Of a DNA stretch of 43,602 nucleotides, positions 39,164 to 43,602 are shown piece after piece. Within the stretch, counting starts at the first letter, position 1. The number at the start of each line of letters is the position of its first letter. Under the pieces are notes generated by a model, which was not told where the DNA came from, did not search any database, and saw nothing but the letters and a program-made list of their open reading frames with translations. The translations under genes were made by a program, and so were the position numbers. Source of the stretch: a virus; IMG/VR virus record IMGVR_UViG_3300042445_002485, positions 1-43,602 of that record; one strand, given 5' to 3'.

Positions 39164-41525
39164 TCAGGTCAATTTCCATGTCCTGATACATCTTGGCCCG
39201 CTGCGTCGCAAGCGTTTTCTGTTGCGCATCCATTGCTCGCTCAGTGTTCGCCATGCTGCGCATCTTCATCATATCATCGATCTCTTTGTGCTTCCACTTG
39301 TTCGCTCCGTCTTGTTGCAGGCGTTGCTGATTGGCCATCTTGATCTGCGCATCCATCTTTTCCTTCTCGGTCATGGCACCCTCTTGTTGAGGCTGTTGCA
39401 CCGGCACCGACTGGATGGCTTGACCCATCTGCTGGATCTGCTCCATGGCCGGTTTGGCAAGTTGCTCAGGCAGACGCTGGACGTGGGCGGCGGCGTAGGC
39501 CAGCACCGCCATGACGCCGACGACCTCGGACGGGGAGACGATCCCGGCGGAAGTGGCGGCTTTGATGTGTCCCTGCGCGACTTCCGACGCGATCTTGGAG
39601 TGAAGCATCGGATCGTCCATCGGTTGAGGCGGCAAAGGTTGACCGGTGACGAACGCAGCGGTGACGGCGTACATCGCGTTCTTCTGCTGCGACTGGTCCT
39701 GCTCCTCCTGCGGAGTGGTGAGTTGCTCGGCGACCACGTCGCCCAAGGTTGCCCGCAGAATCTCCTTGGCGAGGAACGGCAGGATGGAAGGCATCACTGG
39801 ACCCACAGTCTGCATCAACCCGGTGTTGACGGCGATGGACTGCTGGCGGGTCAACGACCCTGCCAAGCGCCGCGCCTTGAACTTCCAGCGGTCGGCGTCC
39901 CACTCGTCCTCGTGGATGCCATACTCCATCTTCAGGATCATGCGCAGCCGCGCCGCGTCCTGATAACAAGGGAACTCACGTTTTTGTTTCGGCCAGTGGC
40001 GGCACAGGGTGGTGGCTACCATCTCGATGTACTTGTCGAGTGTCAGCAACCAGTTCAGGCTGCGGCGGGACGAGGTGATCTGCTTGCCCGCCAACTCGGC
40101 CTGCGCCTGCGCGGCGAACTCCTGCTGCGTCCCACCGAACGTCCCGGTGGCGTTGGCCGTGGAGTCGGCGGATACGCTGTTGTCCAGCATCCGGATGGCA
40201 CCCATGGCGGCGTTCATGCCGGTCATGGAGTTGTTCTTCTCCATCGGCCTGATCCCGTCCGGGAACGCTTGACCGCTGCGGAGCCCACCCCGCTGGAGTT
40301 GGTCCATGTACTCCTGCCCGACACCAGGCTTGACCGCCCACGTCACTTGATTGGCGAAGGACAGACCGCCAATCAAGTCGGTCAGCAAACCCTCCATCAC
40401 CGCGAGCTTGGGCATGGCAGTCTTGCCGGTGCCACGGACTTCCCGCAGTTTCTGGTCGCCGCTGATGGCGGCGTCATCGACATGGAGGATCAGACACTCC
40501 TCTACCGAGCGGAACAGTGACGGCATGAAAAAGATCAGGCGCTCGTTGCGGTCGCTGGCTTCTTTCTGCTCGCCTGTCTTGCTGCGGCGCTTGGCCTCGA
40601 AGCGGTCGAGTGCCGTCTCGTTATCGTAGCCGCCGACCCGCAAGGACTTCAGGCGCATGTTGTACTCGATCTTCTCCTCCACGGCCATCTCCCCACCGAA
40701 GCGGCTGACACAGTAGAGGTCAATCTCCTCGTGACCACCGTAACGAGGATCGTTCTTGGTCAGGTTTCCGTTCTTTCTGAAATACCAGTAAACATCTACC
40801 GGCTCGGCAAAGCAATCAGTGGAGGCGTCAATCGCAAGCCACGCGTCGGGATCGTAGTCACTCATCCACTCCTCGGTGTTGCGCTCGCCGTACTTCTCCG
40901 CCTCGGAGGCCATGATCCACAGCTTGAGCTTCTCCAGCCCTTCCTTCTGCCAGCCGTACTTGCCGCTGGAGGCTACCTTGAGCCGCTCCTCAATGTCACG
41001 CAGGCTAATCTTCTCCGCGTACGCCCACTCCCGGAACTCGCCGTCCAACACGTCGATCCCGGCGTCTTTCGGGTGGATCAAGCGGCCCGACTTGGGGAAG
41101 CACTCGTTGGGAGACTTGCGGAACAGATAGGCCCGCCCAGTCACAGTGGAGCGTCCGGCGGCGTTTTGCAAAATCGGCATGACGCGGGACATCACCGCTG
41201 CATTCAATGCGGCGTTGAACTGCGTCTGCACCTGCATGGTGCGGGCAGGCATCTTGACCGCTGGCTGGTTCAGGAAGCAGTGGAAGACGCCGGGCTCCAT
41301 CAGCAGCGGGTCCAGCAGAACTCCCATCTCCTTGCTCATGAATGCCTGCGCGTACCCCAGTGGGACGATGTCGTCTTCACAGGTGTCGTCGTCCGAAGGG
41401 GGAGGACCACCATTGGCGTAGGCTTCGATCTTTCGCTCCAGATCCCACGAGGGGAACAGTTCGCGGCGGAATTTATCTACGGAGGTGACGATCTTGTCCG
41501 CGTCGATCTGCTGGAGTTTTGTCAT
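39123..41525 (-). CDS. Portal (head-tail connector) protein
   Basis: The 800-residue protein is of the size and style of podovirus portals. It forms the DNA gate at one vertex of the head. Features that fit are helical N-terminal segments, the FQ-type central part (PARTMQVQTQFNAALNAAVMS), a SADSTANATGTFGGTQQEFAAQAQAEL clip-like segment and a long C-terminal barrel region rich in Gln/Met (KEKMDAQIKMANQQRLQQDG). The start at 41525 (MTKLQQIDADKIV) is chosen because it makes the 4-nt overlap with the upstream stop. It is followed by the small and scaffold genes, the usual portal-scaffold order, but it runs opposite to the tail genes. Confidence 0.75.
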   Translation of the reverse strand: MTKLQQIDADKIVTSVDKFRRELFPSWDLERKIEAYANGGPPPSDDDTCEDDIVPLGYAQAFMSKEMGVLLDPLLMEPGVFHCFLNQPAVKMPARTMQVQTQFNAALNAAVMSRVMPILQNAAGRSTVTGRAYLFRKSPNECFPKSGRLIHPKDAGIDVLDGEFREWAYAEKISLRDIEERLKVASSGKYGWQKEGLEKLKLWIMASEAEKYGERNTEEWMSDYDPDAWLAIDASTDCFAEPVDVYWYFRKNGNLTKNDPRYGGHEEIDLYCVSRFGGEMAVEEKIEYNMRLKSLRVGGYDNETALDRFEAKRRSKTGEQKEASDRNERLIFFMPSLFRSVEECLILHVDDAAISGDQKLREVRGTGKTAMPKLAVMEGLLTDLIGGLSFANQVTWAVKPGVGQEYMDQLQRGGLRSGQAFPDGIRPMEKNNSMTGMNAAMGAIRMLDNSVSADSTANATGTFGGTQQEFAAQAQAELAGKQITSSRRSLNWLLTLDKYIEMVATTLCRHWPKQKREFPCYQDAARLRMILKMEYGIHEDEWDADRWKFKARRLAGSLTRQQSIAVNTGLMQTVGPVMPSILPFLAKEILRATLGDVVAEQLTTPQEEQDQSQQKNAMYAVTAAFVTGQPLPPQPMDDPMLHSKIASEVAQGHIKAATSAGIVSPSEVVGVMAVLAYAAAHVQRLPEQLAKPAMEQIQQMGQAIQSVPVQQPQQEGAMTEKEKMDAQIKMANQQRLQQDGANKWKHKEIDDMMKMRSMANTERAMDAQQKTLATQRAKMYQDMEIDLNDADNAAFAPANL

Positions 41526-42121
41526 GTGGGGAGTGTCCAATTAAATTTTGCAGCCACAATGGCGAACGGCGTGGGCGATTTGCCCTGCCGCGTCTCGTTG
41601 TGGATGTCCACCAGCCAGTGTCTGGCTTGTTGTAAAGTAAGGGAAGCAGGCAGCGGGCTGTTCATCAAGGCCACTGACCAATGGGACGCGCAGACGATAC
41701 AACCGTCAGGCCCGTTAATCAAGGTTGTCAGGTTGCTTATAATATCGGCCAGTGTCGCTCGTGCATCCACGTCGCTCAAACCGTTATACAGCGCCCGGTT
41801 GGCAGACTCCCACGCCTCGCGTGCCCACGGCAGAATCGCCTTCGGAGCGCCGCTCTGGAAACCTTGGCAAAGACGAGGTTGCGGCGAGCACCATTGCTCG
41901 ATGGAGATCATTTTGATCTCGTCGGTCAACGCGTTGGAAGTCATCCCGTTGGCAGCGAGGAAGTCAATCATCGACTGCCACGCCGCCTTGGCGTTCTTGG
42001 GGCGGTACGGGTGCATCGCCCAAATGCCGGAGAGATGCTGGGCGGACTCTGGCAGGACGAGAATCTTCCACCCTGATTCCGGGGCAGCAAGTACCGCTCC
42101 CCGCAATACGAAGTCGTTCAT
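41522..42121 (-). CDS. Erv/ALR-like thiol oxidase candidate
   Basis: The C-terminal 100 residues have the Erv1/ALR pattern: a Trp/Leu-rich helix, then a CIVC pair (C141, C144) in DGCIVCASHW, then LTLQQARHWLVDIHNETRQGK with the HN pair (H174, N175) that contacts FAD in this family. Erv enzymes use FAD to make disulfide bonds. The shuttle and structural cysteines of cellular members are missing, as in small viral forms. The N-terminal 95 residues (GWKILVLPESAQHL, GIWAMHPYRPKNAK) are unrelated. The start at 42121 is preferred. It overlaps the portal gene by 4 nt, which suggests a late, virion-linked role. Fold assignment is by motif only. Confidence 0.55.
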   Translation of the reverse strand: MNDFVLRGAVLAAPESGWKILVLPESAQHLSGIWAMHPYRPKNAKAAWQSMIDFLAANGMTSNALTDEIKMISIEQWCSPQPRLCQGFQSGAPKAILPWAREAWESANRALYNGLSDVDARATLADIISNLTTLINGPDGCIVCASHWSVALMNSPLPASLTLQQARHWLVDIHNETRQGKSPTPFAIVAAKFNWTLPT

Positions 42122-42147
42122 TTTACACACTGCTAATACGCACATAA

Positions 42148-42705
42148 TTAATTGGGAGCTAAAAGTGCTTTACGGGCCAGAGTTTTTAAACGGACCGTCT
42201 CGCTGCGTTTTGCAATAGCTTCAGGAGACAACTTTCTTCCTAGCTGCGCTTTACGGATGTTTTCGCACGCCTGCGCGGACCGTTTCAACCCTTTTAACGA
42301 CTCTCTGCGCTTTGCGCAGGATTCAGGAGAGTGCTTGCGCCCCGTCTGTCCACGCCGCAAGTTTTTTAAAGTCTCATCCGAAACAACTCTTCCGTTTGAC
42401 AGAGTGTGCAGCGAGGCCCGGTGACCACCTACTTCACGGTTCAGCAGATCGGCTCCCATAAAACGCAGGTAAGAAATTAGAAACTTTTCCTCCTCCTCCC
42501 AGTCTTCGGTTGGGGCCGGACTCAGTACATCAAGAACGGGCAAAAGGCCTTTTGACTTTAGGTTGCCAATCCACGCGTCCTTACCATGAGTGGATTTTTT
42601 ACTGATGTGTTCCCGGAAACGCTGACGAGGGTTGGAGGACGCGCCCACCCACCGAGGGAAACCTGTCTCTGGGTCGTCCAAGATGTATATGGATTTTTTA
42701 GTCAT
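42148..42705 (-). CDS. GIY-YIG homing endonuclease with NUMOD3-like repeats
   Basis: The N-terminal GIY-YIG nuclease has SIYILDDPETGFPRWVGASS (about 4-23), where IYI and WVG stand for the two namesake motifs, then the catalytic Arg in NPRQRFREHI. The C-terminal part carries NUMOD3-like DNA-binding repeats (RRGQTGRKHSPESCAKRRES and RKAQLGRKLSPEAIAKRSET). The start at 42705 (MTKKSIYIL) is preferred over an ATG at 42741. Free-standing enzymes of this kind spread between phages. It sits upstream of the thiol oxidase and portal genes and is probably a mobile insertion. Codons are less GC-rich than in neighbours. Confidence 0.88.
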   Translation of the reverse strand: MTKKSIYILDDPETGFPRWVGASSNPRQRFREHISKKSTHGKDAWIGNLKSKGLLPVLDVLSPAPTEDWEEEEKFLISYLRFMGADLLNREVGGHRASLHTLSNGRVVSDETLKNLRRGQTGRKHSPESCAKRRESLKGLKRSAQACENIRKAQLGRKLSPEAIAKRSETVRLKTLARKALLAPN

Positions 42706-42919
42706 CCAGTTACCAGTACATGAATCTTCTTGACACTGCAAGTGCCGTGCGCGACTTTAGCGCGTCACTGTAACGTCCCAGTCGTGAAGGGATAGCGTAT
42801 TTTATTGCAGGAGTAAAGCGAAACCCTGATCGCAATCGGAAGGCACAATGTGCCCATCCATCTCACCCCCACCCCCCCCACATCCAAGCTCACACGAGCT
42901 TATACCCACTACAAATATT
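42706..42919. other. Divergent intergenic region before the capsid gene
   Basis: This 214-bp gap separates the leftward head operon from a rightward head gene. It contains a near-palindrome around 42748-42766 (GCGCG actttag CGCGT), GGCAC aat GTGCC at 42842-42854, a C-rich tract (42865-42880) and a perfect hairpin AAGCTC acac GAGCTT at 42886-42901. A rightward TTGACA at 42730-42735 has no good -10. A leftward TTTACT-17-TATCCC pair near 42772-42800 is weak. No tRNA is seen. Confidence 0.5.
42886..42901 (+). other. Hairpin upstream of the capsid gene
   Basis: Perfect 6-bp stem with an ACAC tetraloop, ending 18 nt before the ATG at 42920. There is no U-tract. It resembles the other hairpins placed close to start codons in this genome. 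Confidence 0.5.
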
Positions 42920-43602
42920 ATGGCAACCATAAACATCGGTCCAGGAGGCGTCGCTATTTCAGCCGCCGACTCCTGCTCCAGCAATGACCTCCTCGCCTCC
43001 CAAGGCAACCCCCTCGGCGCTCTGATTGAGTCCGTTGAGGTGCAGCAGATCACCGGCATTAAGCGGATGATGTATCCCTCTCTCGCAGAGTCGATTGATC
43101 GTCACATGCCGATGCGTCCTTCCAGTGCCACCCGAATCAACGGTGTCACCGAGTACCACACCGCTGTCGGTTACGACGGTTTGCTCAACCTTGGTGGGTT
43201 GATCGACATCACCCCCGGTTCTGGCGACTACACCAACACGGTGAGCCTGCTCAACTCCGATGGGACCCGCCGCAACAAGGGAATCACCTCCGACGCCAAC
43301 ACCAACGCCGAAGCCTGTAACCCTGCCATTGATGGTGCGGTGCCAAACCTCGGGCGTGAAGGCTACGGTCGTCGTGCTTACACCCGCCGCCTGCCGATCC
43401 CTCCGATCTGTTTCGGCGACTGGACCCACGGCAAAGAAGAGTTCTACGCCCACTTCACCGCCATTCACGACTCCGTGAAGAACGGGTTGATGGCCCAGTT
43501 CGCTGCCGACCAATACCGCTGGCAGATCAGCAAGGCCCGCTTCAACGCAGCCCCGATCCAAGTCGCCCAAGGCAGTGGCAAGGCCAAGCTCCCCGTGAGC
43601 GG
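42920..43602 (+). CDS. Putative major capsid protein, N-terminal part (window edge)
   Basis: An open frame of 227 codons begins MATINIGPGGVAISAADSC and runs out of the window without a stop. It has a helical start, then VQQITGIKRMMYPSLAES, a beta-rich middle (GVTEYHTAVGYDGLLNLGGLI), a DWTHGKEEFYAHFTAIHDS segment and the helix MAQFAADQYRWQISKARFNA. This alternation suits a capsid or capsid-like structural protein. It lies next to the portal-scaffold operon, though divergently. Well-spaced codons with strong GC bias and an A-rich leader (actacaaatattATG) fit a highly expressed late gene. The name is inferred from context. Confidence 0.5.
   Translation, partial: MATINIGPGGVAISAADSCSSNDLLASQGNPLGALIESVEVQQITGIKRMMYPSLAESIDRHMPMRPSSATRINGVTEYHTAVGYDGLLNLGGLIDITPGSGDYTNTVSLLNSDGTRRNKGITSDANTNAEACNPAIDGAVPNLGREGYGRRAYTRRLPIPPICFGDWTHGKEEFYAHFTAIHDSVKNGLMAQFAADQYRWQISKARFNAAPIQVAQGSGKAKLPVS

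Noticed and set aside
43560-43602. Joining the window end to position 1 as a circular genome
   Set aside because: Reading the open head-protein frame across the join gives a short Arg/Ala/Gly run and a stop at only about 240 residues, which is unlikely for this protein; nothing else supports circularity.

Overview
The window looks like most of the genome of a tailed double-stranded DNA phage, probably a podovirus-type virus, cut inside a larger contig. It has a dense coding layout, many ATGA stop/start overlaps, a complete replication module, a portal and scaffold pair, internal virion proteins and a 3402-residue multi-domain virion protein. There is no integrase, no recognisable lysogeny gene and no phage RNA polymerase; the promoters I can see are host sigma70-like. 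Coding regions are GC-rich. Most starts lack a Shine-Dalgarno sequence and follow A-rich or CA-rich leaders, so the host may rely little on SD pairing, but I cannot name it. No terminase large subunit, holin or endolysin is recognisable; these may lie outside the window.

Layout. (1) 58-1438: a leftward early operon (44-aa peptide, 68-aa protein, GP88-like protein, 31-aa membrane peptide) driven by two sigma70-like promoters that sit in a duplicated 37-bp segment and ending at a bidirectional terminator. (2) 1486-2102: two coupled rightward genes, one perhaps a small DNA-binding protein, followed by 450 bp of repeats and hairpins. (3) 2554-5215: a leftward operon of small accessory proteins coupled mostly by ATGA overlaps, with one zinc-ribbon gene on the opposite strand inside it. 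(4) 5216-5916: an AT-rich island with GACTTAAA repeats, an inverted repeat and a strong hairpin, the best candidate for origin and control region. (5) 5917-18563: the rightward replication operon: primase-helicase, DUF2800 nuclease, DUF2815 ssDNA-binding protein, family A DNA polymerase, VRR-NUC nuclease and SNF2 helicase, with small unknown genes and an HNH endonuclease between them. A structured RNA resembling a cobalamin riboswitch lies inside this operon at about 10703-10945. (6) 18594-18764: two terminators and a third hairpin. (7) 18772-37234: rightward virion genes ending in the giant polyvalent-type protein. (8) 42705-37191: a leftward operon with GIY-YIG endonuclease, Erv/ALR-like thiol oxidase candidate, portal, small protein, scaffold and a basic protein. 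(9) 42920 to the end: the start of a rightward head protein gene, probably the major capsid protein, which runs out of the window.

How it fits together: the early operons probably modify the host, the middle operon copies the DNA with phage enzymes, and the late genes build a head (portal, scaffold, capsid), a short tail and an ejection apparatus. The most unusual points are the riboswitch-like RNA inside the replication operon, a disulfide-forming enzyme candidate directly upstream of the portal gene, and the giant protein, which joins kinase-like, ADP-ribosyltransferase-like, metallopeptidase, acetyltransferase and ASCH-like segments separated by repeated FSLAP linkers.
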